NCBI GenBank assembly: GCA_021792405.1
Contig: JAJYUU010000019.1
Span: forward strand, 1-42,574
Source of the DNA: Actinomycetes bacterium
Lineage (GTDB): Bacteria; Actinomycetota; Actinomycetes; Streptosporangiales; Streptosporangiaceae
Length of the DNA: 42,574 nucleotides
Direction of reading: 5' to 3'
Both the position numbers and the translations under genes were made by a program. A model generated the notes under the pieces. It was given only the letters and a program-made list of their open reading frames with translations. It did no database searches and was not told the DNA's origin. Positions 1-7,792 of this stretch are shown piece after piece. How positions within the stretch are numbered: the first letter of the stretch is position 1; each line of letters starts with the position of its first letter.

Positions 1-250
1 TGCGGCGGCGTACCCGGTCGGCGACCACTCCGGCCAGCGGCTCGGCCAGGGAGGGCGCGTAGACGCAGACCGATACGAGGGCTGCCTCGCTGCTGCTGCC
101 GGTGAGGGACTTGACCCAGATGCCCGCGGCCAGGGACAGTGCGTTGTTCCCGATCAGCGATACGGCCAGGCCCGTCAGGTACAGCCGCCCGTTGCGGCGC
201 TCGGCACCAGAGGCGGCCTCGCGGCTGGCATCCCGGCCGGCACCAGCCAC
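1..250 (-). CDS. MFS transporter, N-terminal part (cut by window edge)
   Basis: Reading the minus strand gives the start of a major facilitator superfamily permease: a first membrane helix with the text LYLTGLAVSLIGNNALSL, then a second helix ending in GVVADRVRRR, which fits MFS motif A in the loop between helices 2 and 3. The gene runs off the left edge, so only about 80 residues are present and the substrate cannot be guessed. The start is uncertain. A GTG at 250 is the nearest in-frame candidate, no clear ribosome-binding site precedes it, and the frame stays open further upstream. The fold assignment is from motif A and hydrophobicity only. Its link to the neighbouring catabolic genes is unproven because about 325 bases of non-coding DNA separate them. 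Confidence 0.7.
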   Translation of the reverse strand, partial: MAGAGRDASREAASGAERRNGRLYLTGLAVSLIGNNALSLAAGIWVKSLTGSSSEAALVSVCVYAPSLAEPLAGVVADRVRRR

Positions 251-297
251 CGGCGCGTATCGGTATCGGTATTTAGATTTACTGCGCCTATTGAATA

Positions 298-336
298 GCC
301 GGACTGGATACGCGCCCTTCTGTTGCGTAGTCCGGC
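298..336. repeat. bulged inverted repeat upstream of the MFS gene
   Basis: GCCGGAC (298-304) pairs with GTCCGGC (330-336), and inside it TACGC (309-313) pairs with GCGTA (325-329), with a 4-nt bulge on one side. That makes a 12-bp interrupted stem about 50 bases upstream of the putative MFS start. It could be an operator or a 5' leader hairpin of the MFS transcript. A short CGGTAT direct repeat lies next to it at about 258-271. The remainder of 251-574 shows no convincing gene on either strand. Confidence 0.4.
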
Positions 337-574
337 CCAGCAGAACAGCAGAAGAGTTCGCCTTCAGTGGAAAGTCAAAAGCGCTGCAACGAGTGGACCA
401 GGCAGTTCGTGGCCGAGGGTGGCCGCGGGTCCGCTCCCCATGCGGGGCATTCAGGCAGTTCCAAAACAACACCTGACTCCGACATTAAATCCGTCGAGGC
501 GGGATCTGGCTGACAAGCGCCAGGGCAACCCGGCCGGAGCACGCCATGCAGCCGAGGTGCTTAGACCAGTTGGC

Positions 575-970
575 TCATCGCCGACCGCCTGAGCAGGCCA
601 GGTACGCGCGCCATCCTCCGTACTCGGAGATGTCACGGCCGTTCTGCGCGGCAAGCTCTTCGGGATAGAGGATTCCCCACGTCTCGCCCCTGTCCTGAAG
701 CCAGACGCGGCCGCGGTAGAGGTGCGGCGGCTCGCCTGCATCGACCGCGCACATCAGCGCCGGGGGAACCCGGTATAGCTCCCCCGCTACCGCGACGCCA
801 CCGGTCGTCACCTCGAACATGCCAGGGTGCTCATCGGCGCCGATCGAATACAGCCGGTATCTCGGCTCGGTACACACTTCCCCGAGGAATTCCGCACCGT
901 CGAGGTTGGCGTGCAGCGCCAAGCCACGCATTAGAGTGCCGTTGACGTACAGTTCACTGGCGTCGGTCAT
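575..970 (-). CDS. allophanate-hydrolase-C-terminal / gamma-glutamylcyclotransferase-fold protein
   Basis: About 131 residues. The opening ELYVNGTLMRG resembles the YGTL nucleotide/substrate loop of the gamma-glutamylcyclotransferase (AIG2-like) fold. The rest (FLGEVCTEPRYRLYSIG, HPGMFEV, ISEYGGWRAYL) matches the stand-alone form of the C-terminal domain of allophanate hydrolase. Members of this fold act on gamma-glutamyl or small amide compounds, and several are uncharacterised. The start is taken at 970 rather than 988 because that ATG overlaps the TGA of the upstream M20 gene in an ATGA motif, which implies translational coupling. It is the last gene of the minus-strand operon. A gamma-glutamyltransferase-like gene lies upstream in the same locus, so a role on a gamma-glutamyl intermediate is conceivable but unproven. 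Confidence 0.75.
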   Translation of the reverse strand: MTDASELYVNGTLMRGLALHANLDGAEFLGEVCTEPRYRLYSIGADEHPGMFEVTTGGVAVAGELYRVPPALMCAVDAGEPPHLYRGRVWLQDRGETWGILYPEELAAQNGRDISEYGGWRAYLACSGGRR

Positions 971-2145
971 ATCAAGCCTGGATGGCAATCGGTGGCGAGG
1001 GACCAGAGCACCTGCGAGGCATGCTCAAGGTCAGCAATCGGCACGAACTCGTCCGCAGTGTGAGCCCGGTCGGTGGTCCCTGGACCGAACACGGCACACG
1101 AGTCACTGCCGCTCAGCGCGGCCACCATGGAGGCGTCGGTGTAGGCCTCGTGTCCGTCCGGCCCGCCGCTGGGCAGTTCTTCGCCGACTTCCTTGAGGAA
1201 TGCCTCGCGCAGCGCCCGTACTATCGGGGAGTCATCCGAGGCGCGCACTGGCGGCCGTCCCGCTCCCAGGAGTTCGACGTCATAACTGGCACCGGGGAAG
1301 TCGGCAATCACAGACTCGACCACGTTCCGCAGCATTTCCTCGACGCCGCTGATCGTCATCGGCGGCACGATCCTGATGTCGAAGTTGGCCTCGCTAGAGG
1401 GTGGTACCACGTTGGTAGCCACGCCGCCGCGTATCGTCCCGCAGGTGAAGCGAGGACGGCCGAGGATGTCGTCCTCGTAAGGCAGATCCTCAAAGGTCGA
1501 CTTGAACTTGTTGACCACCAGGGCCATGACATGGTTGGCGTCGATGCCCAGATGGGCACGGCCGGCATGAGCCATCCGGCCGTGCACCCGCAGGGTGAGC
1601 CAGCGGAGCCCCATCTGGGCGATCCGCAGCCGCAAGCCGGTCGGCTCGGGAGCAAGGATCTGATCGTCCGGGCGGAAGAAACCCGATTCGAACAAGCTGT
1701 GCACCCCGAGCATTCCGGGCGCTTCCTCATCCACGGTCGCGGCCAGGACAACGTCCCCTGGGGGCTGCCCGTTACTGGCGGCGAGGCTCTCCAGCACGTT
1801 GATGGCGACGGCCAGTCCGCCCTTCATGTCGCAGGAGCCCCGGCCGTAGATCCGACCGCCCGAAATCTGGCCGTCCATGGGCGGGACGGTCCAGCCCTCG
1901 CCGACGGGAATGGTGTCCATATGGGCAAGGATCACGAGCCGAGGGCAGGTTGGGTCAGCACCGCTGATCTGTACGGCGACATTAGCGCGATCGCCATCGA
2001 TCGGTAGCCGGACCGGAGCGAGATTGGCGTCCGCGAGGCGATTGCCGACCCACTCGGCGCACTGGATCTCAAGCGGCCCCGGATTCTGACTGTCAATCCG
2101 AACCAAAGCCTGGGTATCAGCAATCACCTGGTCGAGCGAAATCAT
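967..2145 (-). CDS. M20-family metallopeptidase / N-deacylase (ArgE/DapE type)
   Basis: A 392-residue zinc-dependent hydrolase. Metal and catalytic motifs of the M20 (ArgE/DapE/CPG2) family are visible: LAHMDTIPVG (His and Asp), GRGSCDMKGG (bridging Asp), DEEAPGM (catalytic Glu and ligand Glu), and a late His in AHTADEF. These enzymes cut amide bonds in N-acyl amino acids or small peptides in the cytoplasm. The start at 2145 (MISLDQ) is chosen because an AGGAG sits just upstream, while the longer reading frame carries non-protein-like Arg/Ser-rich sequence over the preceding gene. It follows the SDR gene with a short gap and overlaps the next gene by 4 bases. In this cluster it probably removes an acyl or carbamoyl group from a degradation intermediate. 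The substrate is unknown. Confidence 0.88.
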   Translation of the reverse strand: MISLDQVIADTQALVRIDSQNPGPLEIQCAEWVGNRLADANLAPVRLPIDGDRANVAVQISGADPTCPRLVILAHMDTIPVGEGWTVPPMDGQISGGRIYGRGSCDMKGGLAVAINVLESLAASNGQPPGDVVLAATVDEEAPGMLGVHSLFESGFFRPDDQILAPEPTGLRLRIAQMGLRWLTLRVHGRMAHAGRAHLGIDANHVMALVVNKFKSTFEDLPYEDDILGRPRFTCGTIRGGVATNVVPPSSEANFDIRIVPPMTISGVEEMLRNVVESVIADFPGASYDVELLGAGRPPVRASDDSPIVRALREAFLKEVGEELPSGGPDGHEAYTDASMVAALSGSDSCAVFGPGTTDRAHTADEFVPIADLEHASQVLWSLATDCHPGLI

Positions 2146-2155
2146 ATTGAAGCTC

Positions 2156-2926
2156 CTAAGCCGCTGGTGGTGGTCCATCGACGACAATGCTCTGTCCGCT
2201 GATTCCAGAGGATTCCGGCGAGACCAGCCAGGCGCACGCCTGGGCGACCTCGGCCGGCTCGATGAGCCGACCGAACGCGATCGCGTTGGCCCACTCCGCC
2301 AGCACATGATCGAGAACATTGCCAGTGCGTTCGGCGACCTGCACTGCTAGCTCCCTCAGCATGACGCTGTCGACGTTTCCTGGGCAGACTGCATTGGCAC
2401 GACCGCCATATGCGGCTATTTCACTGGCCAGGCTCTCGACGAAGCCGATCAGCCCGAACTTGGATGCGCAGTAAACCGATCCGCCGTACTCACCCTTCAG
2501 CCCCGCTACAGAGGAAAGGAATACCAGCGCCAGTTCACGCGGGTTCTGTCGCATTCGGGCGCTAACCGCCTTGCCCAGGTGAAATGCACCGCGCAGATTG
2601 ACATTCATGACGCGGTCGTAGTCCGGCCAGGACGTGGTGGCCACCGGACCGGTGTAGTTCGTGCCCGCGGCGTAGACGACACCCTGGCACGATCCCATGG
2701 CCCACACCTGCGACAGGAGGGCCTCGACCGACTGCTCGTCCGTCACGTCCACTTGACAGGCCTGGTGCGTGCGACCGAGCGCGGTCACAAGATCTGTGCA
2801 GTCCCTGGCGTCCGCGGCGCACACCGAGGCGCCCTGATCCGCGAGCACGGCGCAGATCGCCTGGCCGAGCGTTCCCGCCGCTCCGACCACCAGAACAGTG
2901 CCCTTATGCCGAGAGGTGGCGGTCAC
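2156..2926 (-). CDS. short-chain dehydrogenase/reductase
   Basis: A 256-residue classical SDR. The N-terminal nucleotide-binding loop is GAAGTLGQ (a variant of TGxxxGxG), followed by DVT in the adenine-binding region, the catalytic Ser in FLSSVAG and YCASK as the catalytic Tyr/Lys pair, with PGNVDS after it. It should oxidise or reduce an alcohol/ketone with NAD(P)H in the cytosol. The start overlaps the end of the E1-beta gene by four bases (ATGA), so the genes are probably coupled. Being next to the two E1 subunits suggests it makes or uses an alpha-hydroxy-ketone or 2-oxo intermediate. That is inference from position. Confidence 0.88.
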   Translation of the reverse strand: MTATSRHKGTVLVVGAAGTLGQAICAVLADQGASVCAADARDCTDLVTALGRTHQACQVDVTDEQSVEALLSQVWAMGSCQGVVYAAGTNYTGPVATTSWPDYDRVMNVNLRGAFHLGKAVSARMRQNPRELALVFLSSVAGLKGEYGGSVYCASKFGLIGFVESLASEIAAYGGRANAVCPGNVDSVMLRELAVQVAERTGNVLDHVLAEWANAIAFGRLIEPAEVAQACAWLVSPESSGISGQSIVVDGPPPAA

Positions 2927-3945
2927 GACCGGCTCGCCAGTTTTCGGACGGCCCGCTCGATAGACGCCTGACGCGGCACTATCTGCTGCTCAAGCGACAA
3001 GGCTGCGGGCACGGGCACATCCGGGACACCGTGCCTGAGCACATGTCGCACCGCCGAGGTGCCGACGCGCTCGACAGCTCCGGTCACGATCTCGCCGCTC
3101 AGGCCGAATCCCAGGTAGTCCTCGTCGACCACCAGCAGCCGCCCGGTCTTGGCAACCGAGGCGCAGATGGTGTCGAAGTCGAGCGGCACGACGCTCCGCA
3201 GATCGATGACCTCGACGCTGATGCCTTCATCAGCAAGAACAGCCGCAGCTGCCAGGCTCTCGCCCACAGTCAGGCTGAGCGTGACGAGGGTGACATCGGA
3301 ACCCGGCCGCAGCACAGCGGCCCGGTCGAGTGCAGCCAGGTAGCGTTCCCTGGGCACTTCCCGGCCATGGGCGAAGGACCCGGCTTTCCGCAGGAGCAGG
3401 CCCTTGTGCTCGATGAAAACCACCGGGTCGTCGCTGTCAATGGCCGCGGCCATCATGCCCTTGTAGTCATACGGCGAGGACGGAACGACAATTCGCATTC
3501 CTGGCAGATGGGCGAACAGCCCCCACAGGCATTGTGAGTGCTGAGCAGCAGAGCCGATGCAACCGCCAGCGGTCTTGAACACGATGGGCATCTTGACCGC
3601 CCCGCCGGTCATATACGGGATCTTCGCAGCCGCGTTGTACACCTGCTCCAGGCATACCCCGATGAAATCCACGAACATGATCTCGACGATGGGACGATAT
3701 CCCTCCATGGCCAACCCGACGGCCATGCCGGTAAATGCCATCTCCGAAATCGGGGTGTCGCGGACACGGTCCGGCCCGAACTGCCGCTGCAGTCCGCGAG
3801 TAGTGCCGAAAACCCCGCCGCTGCGACCGATGTCCTCTCCCAGCATGACTACGGAAGCGTCGCGGTCCATCTCCAGATTGATCGCCTCCGCCACGCACTG
3901 GGACACGTTGACATTCCGCACTGCCGCTTCGCTCGCGATGCTCAT
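2923..3945 (-). CDS. 2-oxoacid/acetoin dehydrogenase E1 component, beta subunit
   Basis: A 340-residue protein of the transketolase-like pyrimidine-binding family (AcoB/PdhB/BkdA2). Typical blocks are VVMLGEDIGRSGGVFG at the N-terminus, DTPISEMAFTGMAVGLAMEG, and a C-terminal transketolase domain with VEVIDLRSVVPLDFDTI. Together with the alpha subunit it would form an alpha2beta2 thiamine-diphosphate enzyme that decarboxylates a 2-oxo acid or cleaves a diketone/acetoin. Overlap with the alpha gene is ATGA, giving tight coupling. No E2 acyltransferase or E3 lipoamide dehydrogenase gene follows, so it either borrows those from the chromosome or uses another electron acceptor. Confidence 0.9.
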   Translation of the reverse strand: MSIASEAAVRNVNVSQCVAEAINLEMDRDASVVMLGEDIGRSGGVFGTTRGLQRQFGPDRVRDTPISEMAFTGMAVGLAMEGYRPIVEIMFVDFIGVCLEQVYNAAAKIPYMTGGAVKMPIVFKTAGGCIGSAAQHSQCLWGLFAHLPGMRIVVPSSPYDYKGMMAAAIDSDDPVVFIEHKGLLLRKAGSFAHGREVPRERYLAALDRAAVLRPGSDVTLVTLSLTVGESLAAAAVLADEGISVEVIDLRSVVPLDFDTICASVAKTGRLLVVDEDYLGFGLSGEIVTGAVERVGTSAVRHVLRHGVPDVPVPAALSLEQQIVPRQASIERAVRKLASRS

Positions 3946-4910
3946 CTCGCCGTCCCCCTGGTGAAGACATGGTCGCGTGCCTGCATCCCGTCTGGCATCA
4001 GGTCCCGCCGGACCGCCGCAAGCACGGTATCGACCTCATCGGCTATCGCCTGCTCCTCCTGGGCGAGACTGACGGGATCAGCGCCGCCCTCGACCACCAC
4101 GCTCTCCCTGGTGATCAGCAGCGGGTCCCGATCACGCCGGCGGGCATCCCTGTCGCCGGCGGGCCGGTACATGTCGGGATCGCCCTCGTAATGACCTCTG
4201 AACCGATAGCACGTGGCTTCCAGAACCGCCGGGCCGAGACCGGACCTGGCGTAGTCGACGGCTTCGCCGAACGCCGAGGCCACGGCCAGTACGTCAAGCC
4301 CGTCAACTCGCTTGCCCCAGGCCCGGTAGGACACCGCGCGTTCGGCCAGCGTGGCCGTGGCGGTCGATTCCTCGAACGGGACGGAGATGGCCCACTCGTT
4401 GTTCTCGATGAGCACGACAAGCGGCAACCGCAACGAGCCCGCGATGTTCAGGCTTTCGTGGAAGCCGCCCGCGTTCGCGCCCCCATCGCCCGTCACCCCG
4501 ACTGCGACGCTGGCCCGGCCGCTCAGGCGCGCGGCGTAGGCATGGCCGAGGGCGACCGGCAGCGTGGATCCGACAATTCCGGTCGTCGAGAAACGGCGGG
4601 GCAGATCGAAGATGTGCATGTGCCCGCCGAAGCCCCCGCAGAGTCCGGTCCTCTTCTCGAAGATCTCCGCCATCAGCGGGTACATCGGCACGCCCTTCGC
4701 CAGCGCGTGCAGGTGATTACGATGCGTGCTGACCAGTGCATCCTCGTCCGTCAGGTAGCCGAGCAGGCCGGCCGCTATCGCTTCCTGCCCGATCCCCAGG
4801 TGTACCTCGCCGTGAATTTCCCGGTCCGCCACCCCCGCGAGGCAAGCCTCCTCAAAGCGTCGCATCCTGACCATCGCCAGGTACCGGTCGCGAAGCGTCA
4901 GAGTGCTCAC
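3942..4910 (-). CDS. 2-oxoacid/acetoin dehydrogenase E1 component, alpha subunit
   Basis: A 322-residue thiamine-diphosphate-binding subunit (AcoA/PdhA type). The cofactor motif is visible: GDGGANAG, then about 25 residues later ENNEWAIS, matching GDG-x(25-30)-N. Other family blocks are VHLGIGQEAIAAG near residue 37, STHRNHLHALAKG, and CGGFGGHMHIFD. The region around RFRGHYEGDP corresponds to the conserved part after the binding loop. It overlaps both neighbours by four bases, the VOC gene upstream and the beta subunit downstream. The natural substrate cannot be read from sequence; acetoin, pyruvate or branched 2-oxo acids are all used by relatives. Confidence 0.9.
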   Translation of the reverse strand: MSTLTLRDRYLAMVRMRRFEEACLAGVADREIHGEVHLGIGQEAIAAGLLGYLTDEDALVSTHRNHLHALAKGVPMYPLMAEIFEKRTGLCGGFGGHMHIFDLPRRFSTTGIVGSTLPVALGHAYAARLSGRASVAVGVTGDGGANAGGFHESLNIAGSLRLPLVVLIENNEWAISVPFEESTATATLAERAVSYRAWGKRVDGLDVLAVASAFGEAVDYARSGLGPAVLEATCYRFRGHYEGDPDMYRPAGDRDARRRDRDPLLITRESVVVEGGADPVSLAQEEQAIADEVDTVLAAVRRDLMPDGMQARDHVFTRGTAR

Positions 4911-5383
4911 GAAGCCTCGACCCCGGTCACCAGAGCACCCTGCCTCGGCTGTTCCTCCAGCTCGACGACCGTCCCGCTCGGTGACCAGCAGTAGACGGCA
5001 CGTCCCTCAGGGAACGTGACCACCTCTCCGATCGTGGACCCGCCCGCCGCGAGCAGCGCCGCCAGCGAGTCGTCGATGTTCTCGACCAGATAGCAGGCGT
5101 GGCCGATGCCCGGCCAAACCGGCATTCGCGAGTCAGTCCCGGCCGGCACCTCACTGAATTCGAGCAACTCGACAATCTGGCCGCTGAGCGGCGACCTGCA
5201 CTGCGCGAGCTTGCAGCGGACCCCGGAGATTCCGACCGTGCGCTCGATCAGGTCGGTCATATGCCGGTCCTCGAAGACGACCTCGAATCCCAGTGTCTGC
5301 TGGTAGAACCGCAGCGCTACGTCGAGGTCATCCACGACAAAACCTGAATGATGCCACGCCCATGCGTCGCTCGTGCCCGCCAT
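4907..5383 (-). CDS. VOC (glyoxalase/dioxygenase superfamily) protein
   Basis: 158 residues with two beta-alpha-beta-beta-beta modules of the vicinal oxygen chelate fold: WHHSGFVVDDLDVALRFYQ (first module, metal His in HHSGF), then ELLEF as a likely metal Glu, and GIGHACYLVENIDDSLAAL (second module, His in GHACY), ending in VVELEEQ. The HH-E-H-E pattern suggests a divalent-metal enzyme such as an epimerase, glyoxalase, lyase or ring-cleavage enzyme. It lies between the ABC permease gene and the E1 genes and overlaps the E1-alpha start by four bases, so it probably acts just before the thiamine-diphosphate step. The reaction is unknown. Confidence 0.8.
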   Translation of the reverse strand: MAGTSDAWAWHHSGFVVDDLDVALRFYQQTLGFEVVFEDRHMTDLIERTVGISGVRCKLAQCRSPLSGQIVELLEFSEVPAGTDSRMPVWPGIGHACYLVENIDDSLAALLAAGGSTIGEVVTFPEGRAVYCWSPSGTVVELEEQPRQGALVTGVEAS

Positions 5384-5410
5384 ACCGCGTACCTCCTGTA
5401 AGTTCCGCCG

Positions 5411-6190
5411 CTACACCCAGGTGACAACTCGCCGGCCGACGGCGGCAGTGACGGCCGCGGCCCCGACGGCGAGAATCGCGCAAATGATGACCGCAGCCCA
5501 CATGAGAGCGATCTGGAAGGTCAGGCTGCATTGCAGGATCAGGTAACCCAGGCCGCCCCCGGACGCTACCCACTCGGCCAGCAGCGCGCCCAGCACGCTG
5601 GCGCCCGCGGCCACCCGCAAAGCCGCGAAAAAGGAAGGCAGCGCGGCCGGGAGGCGAAGCATCAAGAAGACCTGCCACGGTGAGGCGTTCGCCATCTTCA
5701 TCATGTCGAGCTGGTCCTGCCCGACCGAGCGCAATCCGAGGATGCTGTTGACCAGCGTGGGAAAAAAGACGAGCAGTGCGGAGATCGTCGCCACGGTGGC
5801 GAGTCCCTCGCCCAGGACGAGCGTCAGCAAAGGCGCGAGTGCGATGATCGGGACAACCCTGACCATCACCGCCAGCGGAAGCACCAGCCGCGAAGCGAGG
5901 ACGCTGCGCGCCACCACGATGGCGAGCAGCAGGCCGACCGCGTTGCCGAGCAGGAATCCGAGGAAGGCTCCCTCGGCGGTGATGAGGGTAGCGGTGCAGA
6001 GCTCGGAGAAGTTGCTCATTGCGGCGCCCAGTACATCTTGCGGCTCCGGAAACAACGTCCTGTTCAGGCCGCTGATCCGGGCTATCGCAAACCAGACAAC
6101 GATCAGCAGCGCCAGGATCAGTATTGTCTTCCACAAGGCGGTCAAGACGCGAGCCAGCACCTCATGCCCCCGACGTTGCGTTCGACTCAT
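5411..6190 (-). CDS. ABC transporter permease (SsuC/ThiX type), second subunit
   Basis: A 259-residue polytopic membrane protein with a BPD_transp_1 domain. The EAA-type coupling loop LRLPAALPSFFAALRVAAG is seen around residues 170-190, preceded by VVPIIALAPLLTLVLG, as in permeases for sulfonates, nitrate and pyrimidine-type compounds. The longer in-frame reading upstream overlaps the other permease and is Arg/Ser/Cys-rich, so the start is placed at the ATG at 6190, where the two permease genes overlap by 29 bases. With the neighbouring permease, ATPase and binding protein it completes a heterodimeric importer. Confidence 0.88.
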   Translation of the reverse strand: MSRTQRRGHEVLARVLTALWKTILILALLIVVWFAIARISGLNRTLFPEPQDVLGAAMSNFSELCTATLITAEGAFLGFLLGNAVGLLLAIVVARSVLASRLVLPLAVMVRVVPIIALAPLLTLVLGEGLATVATISALLVFFPTLVNSILGLRSVGQDQLDMMKMANASPWQVFLMLRLPAALPSFFAALRVAAGASVLGALLAEWVASGGGLGYLILQCSLTFQIALMWAAVIICAILAVGAAAVTAAVGRRVVTWV

Positions 6191-6929
6191 GCCAGGGAAA
6201 GAGCTTGCGGCCGAGTACGGCGAAGAAGCCGTAGCTGACCAGAGAGAGCAGGCTGACGACGAAGATAGAACTCCACAGCAAGGGAATGCTGTAACTCTGC
6301 ATCGCGGACAGGATCGTGATGCCGAGTCCCTGATTGGCGCCGACCCACTCGGCGACGGTGGCGCCGATAACCGCCGCAGGCGCCGCAGCGCGAAAGGACG
6401 CGAACAACGACGGCAGCGCATAGGGAATGCGGACTCTAACGGAAACGGTCATGAAAGGCGCGCCGATGACTTCCATCATTTCCAGCGCCTGACGGTCGGT
6501 CGACACGAGCGCGGTGCTGAAATTCACCAGAACTAGGAAGAATGAGGCGAGCGCCGCAATGGTGACCTTGGTGACCAAGCCGGCGCCGAACCAGATCACC
6601 AGCAGCGGCGCGATCGCGATCAGCGGGAGGCTGTACAACACGAGAGCGAGGCGGCCGATGAGAGTGCCCAGGTAGCGGAACCGGATGGTCACCAGGCTCA
6701 ACACGACCGCCAGGCAGACTCCGGCCGCGAAGCCGAGCGCGGCCTCTTCCGCCGTCGCGGCGAGGCTCGGCTGCAGGACCGGCCATTGGTCCCACACTGC
6801 CCGCACCAGTTGCACCGGGCCGACGAACGGGCTGCCCGCACCACGATTCAGGTACGCGATCAGCCACCACAAGAAGATGAGGAGCCCGTACAGCGCTGCG
6901 AACGCGACCCCGGACGTCAGCCTACGCAT
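6162..6929 (-). CDS. ABC transporter permease (SsuC/ThiX type), first subunit
   Basis: A 255-residue inner-membrane subunit. An N-terminal helix (residues about 8-26) is followed by at least four more hydrophobic segments. The coupling loop RIPYALPSLFASFRAAAP (around residue 170) should contact the ATPase. Family signatures are SLPLIAIAPLLVIWFGAG and VAEWVGANQGLG. It overlaps the ATPase gene by eight bases and the second permease by 29, so all three are one transcript. Two different permeases rather than one homodimeric permease is a feature of some riboflavin/pyrimidine-type importers. Confidence 0.88.
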   Translation of the reverse strand: MRRLTSGVAFAALYGLLIFLWWLIAYLNRGAGSPFVGPVQLVRAVWDQWPVLQPSLAATAEEAALGFAAGVCLAVVLSLVTIRFRYLGTLIGRLALVLYSLPLIAIAPLLVIWFGAGLVTKVTIAALASFFLVLVNFSTALVSTDRQALEMMEVIGAPFMTVSVRVRIPYALPSLFASFRAAAPAAVIGATVAEWVGANQGLGITILSAMQSYSIPLLWSSIFVVSLLSLVSYGFFAVLGRKLFPWHESNATSGA

Positions 6930-7752
6930 CGGATTCCGCGCCTACCACCGCACCGGACAGCAGCACGCCGGACAGTTGCCTGGTGTGCTCGAAGAACCGC
7001 GGTTCACCGATCATCTCCAGGGTCCGGGGCCTCGGCAGGTCGATGATTCGCTCAGCGATGATCCGGCCTGGTCGCGCGCCGAGCACGATGACCCGGTCGG
7101 AAAGGAAGACCGCCTCCCCCACGTTGTGCGTGACGAGCACGGCAGTGCATCGCTCCGCGGCCCAGATCCGCTGCAACTCGACGTTCATGCGCTGGCGGGT
7201 GATCTCATCCAGAGAGCCGAATGGCTCATCGAGCAGCAAGATGCTCGGATCCAGGACCAGAGAGCGCGCGATAGCCACCCGGCGGGCCATACCGCCTGAC
7301 AATTTGGCCGGAGCCACCTGTGCGAAGTCAGCGAGCCCGACCAGATCGAGCAGATCCTTCGCCTTCTGGCGGCGCTCTTGCTTAGGCACGTGCGCGACAA
7401 TCATTGGCAGTTCGATGTTCTCGATGACCGTCCGCCATGGGAGAAGGACAGCATCCTGGAATACGAAACCGAACTTACGTTTCTGGCGGGCCGTAGCGGC
7501 GTCTTCGCCGTCGACCCTGACCGTGCCGACGGAGGGCTCGATGAGACCCGCGATCAGGCGGAGCAGCGTTGATTTCCCGCATCCGGAGGGGCCGATGAAG
7601 GAACAGAATTCACCGTGTTTCATCTCAAGCGAGATACCTGCGAGCGCGGTGAGCGACTGCTTACCGAGATCGAAAGTCATCCCGAGCGAATCAACTGTGA
7701 TCGCGCCGCCGGCCGTTTCCGATTGTGACAGCGGCGCGGGCGTGCTGATCAT
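6922..7752 (-). CDS. ABC transporter ATP-binding subunit (SsuB/TauB/ThiZ type)
   Basis: A 276-residue ABC ATPase with all motifs: Walker A GPSGCGKST (near residue 57), Q-loop FVFQDAVLLPW, signature LSGGMARRVAIAR, Walker B ILLLDEPFGSLD, and switch His in LVTHNVGEAV. The DVTH-like ending and the ELQRIW block are typical of nitrate/sulfonate/bicarbonate/taurine family importers. It drives uptake through the two downstream permeases. The substrate-binding protein gene lies just upstream, separated by 40 bases, so the four genes form one importer operon. Confidence 0.93.
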   Translation of the reverse strand: MISTPAPLSQSETAGGAITVDSLGMTFDLGKQSLTALAGISLEMKHGEFCSFIGPSGCGKSTLLRLIAGLIEPSVGTVRVDGEDAATARQKRKFGFVFQDAVLLPWRTVIENIELPMIVAHVPKQERRQKAKDLLDLVGLADFAQVAPAKLSGGMARRVAIARSLVLDPSILLLDEPFGSLDEITRQRMNVELQRIWAAERCTAVLVTHNVGEAVFLSDRVIVLGARPGRIIAERIIDLPRPRTLEMIGEPRFFEHTRQLSGVLLSGAVVGAESDA

Positions 7753-7792
7753 GAGCCCTCCATGATTCCTGGACTGAGCCTGGCCTGCCGGA

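Noticed and set aside
982-2007. 341-codon plus-strand frame opposite the M20 gene
   Set aside because: Shadow of a well-supported enzyme gene with conserved metal motifs on the other strand.
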